Part shown: positions 24,101 to 35,608 of the stretch, piece by piece | Layout: the number at the start of each line of letters is the position of its first letter | How positions within the stretch are numbered: the first letter of the stretch is position 1 | NCBI GenBank assembly: GCA_036186865.1 | Contig: AP025040.1 | Span: 17,393,669-17,457,668, forward strand | DNA length: 64,000 bases | From: Eustoma russellianum | Taxonomy: Eukaryota; Streptophyta; Magnoliopsida; Gentianales; Gentianaceae | Reading direction: 5' to 3' | The notes under the pieces: model-generated | Told to the model about the DNA's origin: nothing | Seen by the model: the letters and a program-made list of their open reading frames with translations, nothing else | The model's database searches: none | Program-made: the position numbers and the translations under genes

Positions 24101-25008
24101 AATGTGTGTTTTGCCGCTCAAATTTGGATGAGCAAGATCATCTCATTCTGCAATGCTCGAGTATTCGACCTCTATGGACAGAAATCTCACTCCATCTTTC
24201 AGGGCCAATGCCTTGCAGTTGCACTATTAAAACTCATTTGATGCGCTAGTGGTGGCTATCAAATAAAACGTACATGGGTGGTCAGCTCCGTGCTATTGTC
24301 CCATCAATAGTTACTTGGACCATTTGGAAAGAATACGGGGCGATACATTTTGGGGAGGAACAATTTAATTATCATCGTCTATTTGATAGAGCTCGTTCTA
24401 CAATATACACATGGTGCTCTGCGATGAATGGTAAGAAGTTTGCAGCACCAATCTCACATCTTGTAGCCTTGGCTTTTTCTCCTCCCCTACGGACAAAGCG
24501 ATTAAGGATCATTAGATGGGAGCTCCCTCCTTCGAGCAGGATGAAGCTAAATGTAGATGCAGCAGTGGGTCGCTCACAATCAGCTGGGGGAGCCATTTTA
24601 CGCAATGATCAGGGTCAATTGGTATCGGCTATATGTTTTTCCTTACCAAAACTGAGCCTATTACGCGCAGAATTGATGATGATGGCTCTACCACTGCTAT
24701 ACTACGCAAGACTCTGGGATAATATCATTGTCGAGACTAACTGCTATTCAATACTCTAAACGCTGTCCAACACCGGTGCACTAACAGGCCCATTAGCAGG
24801 TGAAATTGCTCTTGCAAGGCGCTTCTTGACACTCAATCAATCTACCTTACAATATTGCCCACGTGAGGCCAACGCAGCGTCGCATGCATTGGCACGCCAT
24901 GGCTACACTTGCGAGGGCCATCGTCAGTTTACTTCCCTGCACAGTCTACCTTGTGAGGTACGTGGGGCGCTACATATGAATGTTACACTGCCTTCTATTT
25001 GTCGTTGA
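21147..25008 (+). pseudogene. LINE-3 ORF2: endonuclease / RT / RNase H, decayed
   Basis: The endonuclease (21147-21875) is open for 242 codons and keeps IGGDFN, but the usual SDH motif reads FDH (AAFDHAPLYL). The RT is broken into pieces: 21992-22402, 22587-22874, 22902-23279 and 23307-23774. The catalytic box is FVDD (23183-23194) rather than YADD, so both aspartates remain. The zf-RVT part (CVFCRSNLDEQDH) lies near 24103-24141 and RNase H at 24274-25008 (NVDAAVG, the acidic LRAELMMM, CPREANAASHALA). Multiple stops and shifts; not functional. Confidence 0.85.
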
Positions 25009-25009
25009 T

Positions 25010-25522
25010 TCACTTCGCTCCATGTCTCACATTGCTGTGTTGGCAAAATTACTTTGCTGTTGCCTGTGTGGACTGACTGCACAGGGAACCTTGGTGTGTT
25101 TCCTCACTTTTCTTTGGTGTTTAGTATTGCTTTCACTTGTTGCATAGTCTTGCTCAAACTCACAGCTCTTATACTGTCGTGGGCTGCTCTTCTCATGTAT
25201 ACTCCACACTCGGTGTGGTATATAATCTCTAAATATGCCCTCTTGCTACATTTGTCTGTGGATCGACAATGGAGTAAGCACGGATACCGACAACACTTAA
25301 AGTTGCCGCCTTGGCTCGTACGGAATCAAGGCAAGCCGGGTACTTCATATTTTCTACCAGCGTCAATTGCATTCGCTTCATATATGATTCTCACACAGGC
25401 CATTTGCAATATTCTTTGCGAGGTGAGATGTTTCACATGCTTCAGAAGATTGCATTCCACAGATAAGAGGTGCACGCATACTTGCCATTTCAGCCATGAG
25501 TTGATGGAAGCAACTACAATTT
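25010..25522 (+). other. LINE-3 3' UTR
   Basis: Follows the RNase H stop and ends where the LTR piece begins. It has no coding signal: the open frame that crosses it into the LTR has no similarity to a known protein. It lacks the conserved 3' block of LINE-1 and LINE-2. Confidence 0.5.
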
Positions 25523-25891
25523 TGTTGAGAAAAAGGGGTTTGAGTGATTTCAAAATGCATGATTTAAATAACGTGTTACAAAGAAATGCATGACATATTT
25601 TATGACATAACACGTTGTTGCATGAAAGTTGCCTTATATAGTTCATATATAGTATTGCCGCACTAACGAGCCATGAAGCTTTAAAGCTTACATCAAATGG
25701 CAAACATTTGTTGTGTTTGAACTATTTTCAGGTGCCACCATTAATGAACTAAACTAGTTCATTAAGTGAAGTACTTAGTTAATTAAACTAAGTAGTTCAT
25801 TAAAGGAAGCAACATTTGGATAAGGCACAAAGGCAACAAGATTAAGAAAGGAAAGTCTCCTCCTCCTCCTCTCACCAAGTATACACGCCAT
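25523..25891 (+). repeat. Truncated Sirevirus LTR (first 369 bp)
   Basis: Starts TGTTGAGAAAAAGGGG and matches the first part of the 58299 LTR through TATACACGCCAT, including the AAGCTTTAAAGCTT and TTAATGAACTA hairpin motifs. After 25891 the match ends and a different copia element starts, so the rest was deleted. Confidence 0.85.
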
Positions 25892-25898
25892 TTATGAA

Positions 25899-28162
25899 TT
25901 ATAACGCTTCGATCAGATCAAGGTGGTGAATATTTGAGCCAAGAATTTTATGAACATCTAAGAAATTGTGGAATTGTTTCACATTTGACTCCTCCAGGAA
26001 CTCCACAATGGAATGATGTTTCTGAAAAGAGAAATCAAACTTAATTAGATATGGTTCGACCTATGATGGGTCAAGTAGATCTTCCTTTATCTTTTTTGGG
26101 GTTATGCCTTAGAGAGCTGCATTTATTTTGAACCGTGTACCATCTAAAGCGGTTGGAAAGACACCATATGAGATATGGACTGGTAAGACACCCACTTTGT
26201 CTTTTCTTAAGATTTGGGGTTTTGAAGCATATGTGAAAAGATTAGTATCAGATAAGCTAGCTCCAAAGTCTATCAAATGTATTTATGTGGGGTACCCTAA
26301 GGAAACTAAAGGATACTATTTCTATATTCCCTCAGAGAACAAATATTTGTTGCTCGAAATGGAATCTTTTTAGAAAAGGAGTTTCTCTCGAAGAGAACTA
26401 GTGGGAGTATGGTACAATTTGAGGAAACTCAAGTTCCACATGATATTATTGAACAGTCTTTAGAGACAATTTCAGAAACCACAAACAGTTGTGGAGCTTG
26501 AAAATGTAACACAAGTCCAACACAGATCTGATAGGATACATCGTCTGCCAGAGAGATATGGATTTCTTATGACTCATGATAGTGAAGTTATGCTCATAGA
26601 TCAAGATGAGCCTACTATCTATCAAGAAGTTGTGTCATGTCTAGATTCAGATAAATGTCTTGGAGCCGTGAATTCTGAGATGCAATCCATGTTTGATAAC
26701 CAATTTTGGTCTTTAATTGATCCTCCAGAGGGTATTAAAACTATTGGTTGCAAATGGGTTTTCAAGAAGAAAACTGACATGGATGTGAATGTAGAAACCT
26801 ACAAAGCAAGGCTTGTTGCTAAAGGTTTCAAGCAAACTCATGGTATAGACTATGATGAAACCTTTTCACCAGTTGCTATGCTTCAGTCTATTAGAATTCT
26901 TCTTGCCATTGCATCATACTATGATTATGAGATATGACAAATGGATGTCAAACTGCTTTCCTTAATGGAAATTTACTTGAGGATGTATACATAACACAAC
27001 CTGAGGGTTTTGTAGATCTCGAGAATTCAAAGAAGATTTGCAAGCTTCAAAGATCCATTTATGCATTGAAGCAAGCATCTCGAAGCTAGAATCTTTGTTT
27101 TGATGAAACATTTACGAACTTTGGTTTCATCAAGAATGAAGATGAACCTTGTATTTACAAGATGGTTAGTGGGAGTGCAGTAGTGTTTTTAGTTTTATAT
27201 GTGGGGATGACATATTGCTTATTGGGAATGATATCCCTACGATGCAAAAAGTTAAAGCTTGGTTAGAGAATTCTTTCTGAATGAAAGACTTAGGTGAGGC
27301 TACCTATATCCTTGGTATTAAGATCTATAGAGATAGATCTAAAAGGATAATAGGCTTGAGTCAAACTACATATATAGATAAAATGTTGAAGAAGTTAAAC
27401 ATGCAAGAGTCCAAGAAAGGATTCTTGCCTATGTCTCATGGCATTCATCTTAGCAAGAATCAATGTCCTCGGACATCTCATGAGCGAGATCGAATGAATA
27501 AAATTCCTTATGCTTCTGTTATAGGATCGATCATGTATGCCATATTGTGTACTAGACCAGATGTCTCATATCCATTGAGCACAACAAGTAGATATCAAGC
27601 TGACCCCGTGAAGGTCACTGGACAGCTGTCAAGAATATTCTTAAGTACCTTAGAAGGGCTAAAGATGTATTCTTGGTTTATGGAGGTTTGGATGACGAGT
27701 TAGATGTAAATGGTTACAGAGATGCTAGTTTCCAACCGACATAGATGATTTCAGATCGCAGTCCGGTTCTGTATTTACATTGAATGGTGGAGCTGTTAGT
27801 TGGAAGAGTTCAAAACAAAGCACTGTGGCTGATTCTACAACAGAAGCTAAGTATACAGCAGCATCAGATACATCTAAAGAAGCAGTTTGGTTGAAGAAGT
27901 TCATCATTGAGCTAGGAGTGGTACCTAGCATTGAAAATCCTACAACAGTGGTGCCATAGCACAAGCAAAAGAGCCTAGGTCTCATTAGAGATCTAAACAT
28001 ATACTCAGGCGCTACCACCTCATTCGAAACATCATCGATAGAGGAGATGTCAAGATATACAAAGTTGACACAAACGATAACATAGCGGATCTATTGACTA
28101 AGCCTCTCTCACAGGTCAAGCATGATCAGCACACTAGATCTACGGGTCTCAGATATTTGTAG
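25899..28162 (+). pseudogene. Cop-1 pol, 5'-truncated copia element
   Basis: Starts inside integrase (TLRSDQGGEY) and runs through its end (RVPSKAVGKTPYEIW), the linker, reverse transcriptase (GCKWVFKKKTD, YKARLVAKGF, DETFSPVA) and RNase H (SKQSTVADSTTEAKYTA). Many stops and shifts are present: for example a TGA near 26937, and the YVDD box near 27197-27212 is split by extra G bases. Gag, protease and the first half of integrase are absent. Typical order and motifs make copia secure; the lineage is not assigned. Confidence 0.85.
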
Positions 28163-29045
28163 GCCTAGTGCAAGTAGGAGATTGTTAGTGTATGTGCCGT
28201 AGGCCATGATTTGTATATTTATGTTATACATTTATTATTAATAAAGAGGTTTTATTATCATTATTGTTGGTTAGTATGTTACACAATTATGATATATGTC
28301 TTTGGTTCACTATTGTTATATAAATAAAATAATTTATAACCAGTATGAGTATTGATTTGATAATCATGAGATGATTATGTGTATGGTGACACAAATCAAT
28401 CTTATAGATACTTGTTAAAGAACAATGTATTGGATAGATCCCATCATGAGATTACTACATGGATTAGCATTATAAGTAAATCTCATGATAGTCATGTTTT
28501 AATACTTAGACTTGAGATTGTCATAGTTTCCAACATAAGGACTATTATATTTTGACATGATCAAACGTTATTTGTAACTGGATAATAATAAAGGTCATGA
28601 TTGAGTATGATGGAAATTATGTAGAGGATATTGAACAGTCAAGATAGAATGTGTCCCTCTCTTATCAGAGACATATCTTTGGGCCCCTCGATAAGTGAAA
28701 CTGTGAAATGCATGACCGTGCTTAGATGAATTGATAGTGTGATCAATATCATTTGTTTTATCAGTCTACTTAGAGATCGAGTAATCATATGTTTGAACAA
28801 TTTAAGTATGACGCTGACTATGACTCATGTTCAACTAGATATCGTGTGACAAAGAGATTAATACATATACTATTATTAGGCTAGTTGGACTGTACTCATA
28901 TTAATTGGGTAGTCGTAATGCCTTGCTAGAAGCCAATTACGACTTGTTGGTTTAATAGAGATTTAACCGTCTGCTAATTAATATGGGCCTATCGGGTCAC
29001 ACACAATAATGCGTATGGGCTGATATTAATAATATTAATATTAGA

Positions 29046-29050
<5 letters not shown>

Positions 29051-29113
<63 letters not shown>

Positions 29114-29114
29114 T
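29051..29114. repeat. (TTA)n microsatellite
   Basis: About 21 uninterrupted TTA units inside the Cop-1 3' LTR. Confidence 0.95.
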
Positions 29115-29268
29115 TCGTTTCTTAATATACTTATATATATTATCGGATAATAACAATAGAATCCATTTCTAACATGGATTCTGATTGGTCTTTTCTAATC
29201 TTAACAGCTGTATTTGATATGGATTCTGATTGGCCTTAATCAATCTGATTTGGAATCGGATTTTGAGG

Positions 29269-29270
<2 letters not shown>

Positions 29271-29340
<70 letters not shown>

Positions 29341-29366
29341 GTATGTGTGTGTGTGTGTGTGTGTGT
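29271..29366. repeat. (AT)n-(GT)n compound microsatellite
   Basis: A long AT run followed by TATG steps and a (GT)n run. Open frames across it encode only Tyr-Ile or Thr-His repeats and are not genes. Confidence 0.95.
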
Positions 29367-29690
29367 ATTGTTGTATCTCGGAAGCAGAGAAAAATTCTGA
29401 GAACACAGAGAAAAAAACCAGCGCCGTTTTTAGAGAAAACAAGTTCTCTGAGCCGTGCCGTTTCAAAAGCTAGCACTCCGTGTGGAAGCATTCGTGTGGA
29501 TACCGACAGAGGATGTTCGTGTTTTTGTGCCTTGTTAGTCTGCGAGTTTTTTGTTTAGAAATCTACGAAAGGATAGATTTTTGACCCTCTTTTCGATTTA
29601 AACGAGCGACGTAGATCCTTCGTAGGAAATCAAAGATCGAGTTTTTTTCCGCTGCGCGTTTTTGGTAGTGATCTTGTTGATATCCTAACA

Positions 29691-30442
29691 TTTAACTGCC
29701 CGATCCCCCACGATCTCACATATGAATCATCTCCCTAGTTAACTATACTTGAGAAGAAATGTCATAGCCTTTTAAGAAACTTATTGTTTTGGAGAGATCA
29801 ACTTAGGAAGTAAAGTATTAAGTCGCATCGCCAGTATTCGAGTGCATATTTTACTCATAAAATTTGACAAACAGATTGGGCAGAAATCATATATGTGTGT
29901 GTGTGTGTCTATATATATATATACATATATAAGTATGTATCTATGCATTTATATGTATATATACATATATACGTAATATGTATATGCATAGATACTTATA
30001 TACGTATATTACATATATATACATATATTATACACATATATGTCTATATATATACACATATATACTTGCGCATGTACATATGTATTTATATGGAGATGTG
30101 TACACACACATATGTATGTGTATAAATCGATGTAAGAAATGTAATATATGCATATACATGTACGGAATGTAAGCATATGTGTGCGTATACATGGAATGAA
30201 TATATAAATGTAACATATAAATAAATGTAAAATATATATGTGTATAAATAGATGTAAGAAATGTAATATATACACATATACATGTGTGTATATATATGTT
30301 CGAAATGTAATAGTGCTTGATATCAAGAAATTTGTCCTTTTATTGATAGGTATTGCTCTGATATGGCATATGTCTAACACTTAAGTGTGTAAGAATTGTA
30401 AGAGGACACTGATATTGCCAGCAGTTCTGTAGATTCAGTTCA
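29691..30442. other. Intergenic, 3' flank of the PB1 gene
   Basis: No gene. 29893-30300 is a degenerate TATA/CATA/TGTA microsatellite field. A TTTATT at 30338-30343 gives AATAAA on the minus strand about 100 bases after the PB1 stop and is a candidate polyadenylation signal. Confidence 0.6.
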
Positions 30443-33340
30443 CTATTGTAGATTACCCGCTTGTTGGCCTATGTTTTCTGTAGCTGAAATTGTTGCATTC
30501 TGTGTGTACATAGTTGCAGCAGCCTGATTCCCCATGGTTTGATTCTCAGCAATTGGTGTTGTCAAATGCTGTCCGTAATAAGCTTGATCGTTCATTTGGT
30601 TGGGGTATTCATACCCATACCCAGCAGTAGAAGAATTAGCAGGGACGGCCGGTTGTGCTGGGTGCTGCCGCATCTGAGAATTATTGAAGTATTGCTGCTG
30701 AAACTGACCGGAAGGTACATTGATCAAAGTAGGTGTTGTTCTAGCCCTATAGTAATTTGTGGGCTGTCCTGAATATAGTTGATTTGTTGATGAGGGAACA
30801 GTGGATGGATTTGGTGGTGGCATTGTTGTAGAATTATGAGGAATGTTTGGTGGGACTGCTAGGTGGTATTGCTGAGCTTGAGGTGCTTGTAGGACGTAAG
30901 TTTGGTATTGCTGATCAAGTGTTTGATGAAATGCTTGTGAAGGAGAGGGTACGTACATTGGATAGTAAGAAGGCATTTGAGGGTTTGTGGGGGGGTGCTG
31001 TATGTAATGTACAGTAGGTTGGATCAGTTGTTGTGGCTGGTTCTGTTGCTGGAGAAAAGGAGCCATGGATTCGTGAACGGGCTGATATTGGATGTGGGAG
31101 CTTGTTGCAGGAATGTTGTTCTGGGTTTGCATGGCAGCAGCATCTGAGACTTGGTTTTCGGTGTTTGTAGTAGGATTTCCCTCCGGGTAAACTGCATACT
31201 TGGTCAAGGATGCACCGGACCTGATACTCGAATCACTGACGAAGGAAACAGTTAGTACATGAAATCAATGAATTATCTTATTTTTAGAAAAGAAAAAGAT
31301 TCAGTACTATATGAAGTTTCAATATTGAGACTGCATTATGCTTGGCTACTGTGGAATTCAGTTTATTTTCTAGTACAAACTATCCCATTGCATTAGACCA
31401 TCGTTTCTCCTGCTTCATTCAAGATCAAAATTATCCATACTAGAAAAAGTAAAGTTCCTTGGGCATGTACGGATCATAGAAATTATCTCTTTTGATTAAT
31501 ATCGTTAGGTCACAAGTGTTAGCTATACTTCTACATCTTGTGATATATTGTGCATGTTTAGCAGGATGAGATGTTTATATTCGACTCTTTGCTTAAGGAC
31601 TTTATGAGCAAAACGCCAACCAATGTAGACATCTTATTACATTGACTGTCATTTTCTTCTCTTTTGCTTTACATTAATGACTTTGTGAGCAAAATGCAAA
31701 CCCATGTTGACAATTCTTTCTTACAATGAATGTCATTTTATTCTCTTATGATTTAGATCGCATTAAAAGCATTCTAAAATTTGTTTATAGGTTGAACTTG
31801 TCCACCCCCCCCCCCCCCCCCGAAATTCCATAAAAGTTCATAGATTCAGGTAGAACACCCATCGACATTGTAACCTGTGACCCCTGGATGCCAAAGATAA
31901 TCTTGTCTATGCGGTCGGTCCGATATTCTTTCCTTTACTCTTTTAGCATTTTCCTCGAAGGATTAAAGGCAAGCAAGCCCTTTTTCTGCTTCTAATAAAA
32001 CACATTTTAAAATAACCTCTAGATAAGTAAGAAATATTATCAGATCTGAGAATACACAAGGATCCAAGCCTGTTGTGATCTATCATGAAGCTGTGGTACA
32101 ACTAAGTGTTGGTTCAAACTAATCAATCTTGAACAATCGACTTGTGGTAAGGTTGGGCAGTAGGCTTCCTTTTCTAAAATTATTTTGCAATTTCTGCAGT
32201 GCAATTAACGAGATCAAGAGATGAACAAATTCTGCTTAACAAAGGAAAAACATGATGCACAAGATGTCACCTTGCAGCAGAATCAGGAGAAGGAATACTG
32301 TAACCACCAACGTGTGCATCTCCTAGTTTTGGTTGAACTAGTTGCAAAGGTAGAGGAGGCTTTCGCGATGCAATAGCTGCTGTATTTGCAGCCTCAGCAG
32401 CCGCTGGCATAGCAATGGTGCTATTAGCAAATCTAGGAAGAGGTGGCAGTGGAGTTGCCATACTAATGGATCCATCCTCGTGTCTTTGTACATTTGAACC
32501 TACATTCACACGAGAAAATTGTTCATAAAACAGGACTTGTTGATTGCTCTCTTCATCGCGAACCTTGGTAGGAGGGAGATTAGACATGGATGGAGATGAA
32601 TGACTAGACTCAAATGAGGAGTGTGTTTCTGGCATAGGCGAATCAGACAAAGTTATGTGTACATCTGGTGGTGGTGGTTGGAGAGGGTGTGTTGTCTTGA
32701 TGAGAATCTGCTCTTGACACTCCACATCTGCAGATGAATCCCTGTGTATCTCTGGATGATCAAGTTCCACCAAGTTATCAACAGCAGCTGAATCAGAGAG
32801 TCCTCGGGAAAGTAGTAAGCCAGAATCATTCAGAGCGTCCACGAACCAAGTCTCTGATTTGGCATCATCAAGCAAACGACCCATGGAAGCTGCAGTTTCT
32901 GGCCTGGAAGGAAACAGGAATAGGCGAAGGCGAGTTGGTCTTAATGGAGAGGCTGAGTTCATCCTGTCATACTCCTCAATCATATTTTCCAAGTCCTCAT
33001 CATTAGTAACAGTAACAAGGGAGTCAAGATCCTCACTGGGGAGCTGGTACTTAAGCGTGAATGCTCTGCCATTGAGCAGAGTCTGTGCGAGCCTGGAGTG
33101 TAGCTCAGAGAGCAGTAAATGGCGATCCACTACAACAATGCGCGTATCGCCACCAATGTAGCATAAGGATTTGTCATAGGGAGAAGGGATGATGTGTCCA
33201 CCGTAGCTGCACATTAGACGTATCTTTGCGCCTAGTACAGGTGGAAGAGGCTCATCCCGTGTATCATTATGGTGAGAGCGAGGGGAAGAGTCGGTAGACT
33301 CGGGGTTGATGGTGGCGGTCGTGGTGGTGACCGAAGTCAT
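30443..33340 (-). CDS. PB1 (Phox/Bem1p, octicosapeptide) domain protein, two exons
   Basis: Exon 1 is 33340-32271 and exon 2 is 31235-30443. The donor reads AAG|GTGACA, the acceptor TCGTCAG|TGATTC, and the frame is kept (codon AG|T), giving about 620 residues. Residues about 39-144 form the PB1 domain: an N-terminal lysine strand (KIRLMCSYGGHI), GGDTRIVVVDR, and an acidic OPCA loop (SEDLDSLVTVTNDEDLENM). A serine-rich middle follows; exon 2 is rich in Gln, Pro, Asn and Tyr, and low in complexity. PB1 domains pair with one another through the lysine and the acidic loop, so a scaffold or assembly role is likely, but the function of this plant subfamily is not known. I chose the ATG at 33340 because the family begins shortly before the PESTDSSPRS-like stretch; the frame stays open upstream to a TTG, and TTGCAG near 33407-33412 could be an acceptor after a 5' UTR intron. 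No disabling change is seen. Confidence 0.88.
31236..32270 (-). other. Intron of the PB1 gene (1035 bp)
   Basis: GT...AG borders on the minus strand. Contains a 17-base C run at 31805-31821 and otherwise AT-rich sequence. No transposon signature seen inside. Confidence 0.8.
31805..31821. repeat. C17 homopolymer in intron
   Basis: Seventeen C in a row on the plus strand, hence G17 on the transcribed RNA of the PB1 gene. A 17-base G run of opposite sense lies at 33871-33887. Confidence 0.95.
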
Positions 33341-33495
33341 TGTAGGAGAATAGTGGGATAGAATTGTGGAGGTGGTAGATCCACCAGGTGGTGGAAACAC
33401 TGGTTTCTGCAATTTAGAATGATAATCATGGTAGTGAAGACATTTAGTATTAGTATATTTGCAATTTGCTTATTTAATTTTGTACTTGTTGTCAA

Positions 33496-33695
33496 CGACC
33501 AGGATGGCGACCGTTATAGCAACTGGTAAGGTTGCTGTTTTGTGACTTTAAAGTCATGGGTTTGAATTGTAGAAACAATCTTTTGTACAAAAAATATAGC
33601 GTAAGGCTCTGTACATTAGATCACGAAGCGATCTGGCTCATCTCCGGATCTTATACAAACGTGGGAGTTTAGTGCGTCGAAAATGTTTTTTATTG
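33496..33695 (+). mobile_element. tRNA-derived SINE (Au-like)
   Basis: Has an A-box-like AGCAACTGG, a B-box-like GGTTTGAATT (about 33559-33568) and the body typical of plant Au-type SINEs (AGAAACAATCTTTTG, GTAAGGCTCTGTAC, GGGAGTTTAGTGCG) ending in a T-rich stretch. It is bracketed by GTTGTCAA at 33488-33495 and 33696-33703, a probable 8-bp target duplication. Confidence 0.7.
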
Positions 33696-33870
33696 GTTGT
33701 CAAACAACTAGCAATTTGGAAGCAAGAAGTGTAGATTGAACCTCGATGCTTGATAATTCAGCAAACCTAGGATACATCAGATTTGTTGACCACCAAACTG
33801 TACTTATACCTCTGTAGTTTATTCACTTTATTCAATAAAGTTTGGCTGGTTTAAGCCAATTTGTTGGTTT

Positions 33871-33887
33871 GGGGGGGGGGGGGGGGG
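33871..33887. repeat. G17 homopolymer
   Basis: Seventeen G in a row, about 530 bases upstream of the PB1 start on the minus strand. Confidence 0.95.
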
Positions 33888-34116
33888 TCATGTGAATCAA
33901 GAGCGAGTTAGATTCGCGAGTGTGCAAGGCTTGTTCATTCTTAGCTGGCCTTCAAAGTAGGCATATACACAGGCCCACACACGCAAACACACGTATACAT
34001 ATATAGACACACACATGTGCATACATACATACATATATATACGTACATATTTATATATATGTATATAAATTGAAAATAAATCACCAATCCAATTTAACAT
34101 GCGGATACGAATTGTA

Positions 34117-34185
34117 AAATTAGAGAGGGTGAGAAGACAATATCTCTGTTCAAATAATAGAGAGTTTGTTTCCAGCGAGATCATG
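34117..34185 (-). repeat. Decayed RTE/SINE 3' tail fragment
   Basis: On the minus strand resembles the tail block of the RTE LINE at 43595-43690 (GGAAACAAACTCTCTAT and TTCTCACCCTCTCT). Short and diverged. Confidence 0.4.
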
Positions 34186-34828
34186 TATATGTATATATGA
34201 CACAATATTAGAGATATGGTGTGCTAGCATGTTAAAATTTTCATATTGAGATTTATGTGCGGCTCTGCAAATGTTTATGCTACTTACGAGTTCGATGGAT
34301 ATTTCTGCCGAGTTATTTTTGACCAAGGGATGTAGGCCTGCTTGTTAACATTGAAATCTGAAAGGTGATAAGTAACTGAACAACTTAAAATGTTGAATGT
34401 ATTATATAACTGTTTGAATCTGAAGTCTGAAAGTAATTAGACTGTTTGATGATAGTTTTCATCTGAATTCTAAAAATCATTACTGTATATTTTTATCTTT
34501 TTATCTTTGTGCTTTTGTTGTGATACTATATGATAAAAGAATCAACATTAAGTTATTTTGATAGAAATTTTGACAACTGAAGTCTAATTAAAACTGAAAT
34601 ACCTGCTTAAGATATTATATACTTCAGATTTACATGAAAAGGAAACAATTACAAATAAAACTAAAACCATTGTACAACATTGGTTGATACTCTTTCTGAA
34701 TAATAAAATATTTAATACATTAATTTTGTCGCATCCTACTAATTAGGGCGAGAGTTACGTTTTGTTCGAGAAGACATAAGAGAGGAAGTTCCGTCGCGGA
34801 ATCTCCCGCGTTTTTTCAGCGTTGTGAT

Positions 34829-35608
34829 TGTTAGAAAATATGTATATGACACAGGAAAAACCAAACAAGAAATACAATGAAAGTCGATGCGAGTTTCGAG
34901 ATAACTCTGTTTTTAAAGCAATTTAGCCTCTACCGATGAGCAAGGTAGATTGCAATGGCTAATGCTTCCCAAGATATAACGGCTTAATCTCTTTTGTTTG
35001 CTCTACTAGAGAAAGTTTGAACTTGATGGTAGAAGAGATTGATAGTAAAGAGAATGAGAGAAGAAAGTGCTGCAGAAAATTCAATAGTTTTTCAAGAATT
35101 TTTCATGTATATGTTAAAGATAGCAAGCGTACTATTTATAGATTGAGTTCAAAAACTACAAGTTCAAAAGACCATTTTTCTACAGATTTTTCCCCTTGGA
35201 TCGGTTATGGACGTTCAATATGAAAGGAGATGTCATTTGGTGCAGAAGTTGCATCTTTTATGAACAAACGGTACACTTCAGGTGCCTTATGTAGGCGTTC
35301 GAAGTGTTCTGAAAGCTTGCTGGAACACTTCAAACGCCTACATTAGGAGTTAAATGTCACGTCGAACGCCTACATCAGGCGCTTCATGTGATATCGAACG
35401 CCTATACAAGGCATTCAAAGTGTCCTGAAAGTGTTCCAGAACACTTCGAACGCCTACATTAGGCGCTTCATGTGTTTGGAATACTCACATTTCCTTCCAT
35501 TGTTCATAAAACACTGCAAACTTCACCCAATCTCCTATCAATAGATCATATAACATTATAAAAGGTTGGATCACAAGATTTAAAGTACTTTTAAGTACTT
35601 TTCCAACA
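34829..35608 (-). repeat. Cop-2 3' LTR
   Basis: Near-identical to 39974-40754. Contains five hairpin modules at 35275-35475. Confidence 0.9.
35275..35475. repeat. Hairpin-module array in Cop-2 3' LTR
   Basis: Five units of about 33 bases whose core CGCCTACATTAGGCG folds into a 6-bp stem with a 3-base loop, flanked by CACTTCGAA on one side and CTTCATGTG on the other. Adjacent units read partly as inverted copies. Confidence 0.85.

Larger units (their letters stand above)
19691..25522 (+). mobile_element. LINE-3: L1-type LINE directly after LINE-2
   Basis: Starts straight after the A tail of LINE-2 in the same orientation, with a GC-rich leader (19710-19821) like the leader of LINE-1. ORF1 and ORF2 follow. 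The 3' UTR runs from about 25010 to 25522, where a Sirevirus LTR piece begins, so the natural 3' end is not seen. Confidence 0.85.
25899..29690 (+). mobile_element. Cop-1: 5'-truncated Ty1/copia element
   Basis: Combination of the decayed pol remnant and its 3' LTR. The 5' half was lost at the junction with the Sirevirus LTR piece near 25891, suggesting a deletion that fused two elements. Confidence 0.8.
28183..29690 (+). repeat. Cop-1 3' LTR (1508 bp)
   Basis: Begins TGTTAG after the polypurine tract CAAGTAGGAGAT (28171-28182) and ends CCTAACA at 29690. It carries a (TTA)n tract (29051-29114) and an (AT)n/(GT)n tract (29271-29366). There is no 5' LTR partner in the window, and the target duplication cannot be checked. 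Confidence 0.8.
33413..34828. other. Upstream region of the PB1 gene
   Basis: Holds a SINE (33496-33695), a G17 run, a CA/TA-rich microsatellite (about 33960-34070) and a decayed RTE-tail fragment. The remainder to Cop-2 is AT-rich with nothing recognisable. The PB1 promoter should lie at its left side; I could not fix a TATA box. Confidence 0.5.

Noticed and set aside
25054..25593. 179-codon frame
   Set aside because: Runs from the LINE-3 3' UTR across the border into a Sirevirus LTR piece, so it cannot be a real gene.
29214..30380. Several open frames rich in Tyr-Ile, Thr-His or Cys-Val
   Set aside because: They are translations of TA, CATA and GT microsatellites with no conserved domain.
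30539..33161. Plus-strand frames at 30539-30772, 32734-33006 and 32859-33161
   Set aside because: Antisense shadows of the PB1 exons with no similarity to known proteins.
33341..33412. N-terminal extension of the PB1 protein to 33412
   Set aside because: The first codon is TTG, and TTGCAG there looks like a splice acceptor; the ATG at 33340 fits the family better.
35275..35475. CRISPR-like regular array
   Set aside because: The units are imperfect, adjoining hairpins inside an LTR with no constant-length spacers, in a plant genome.
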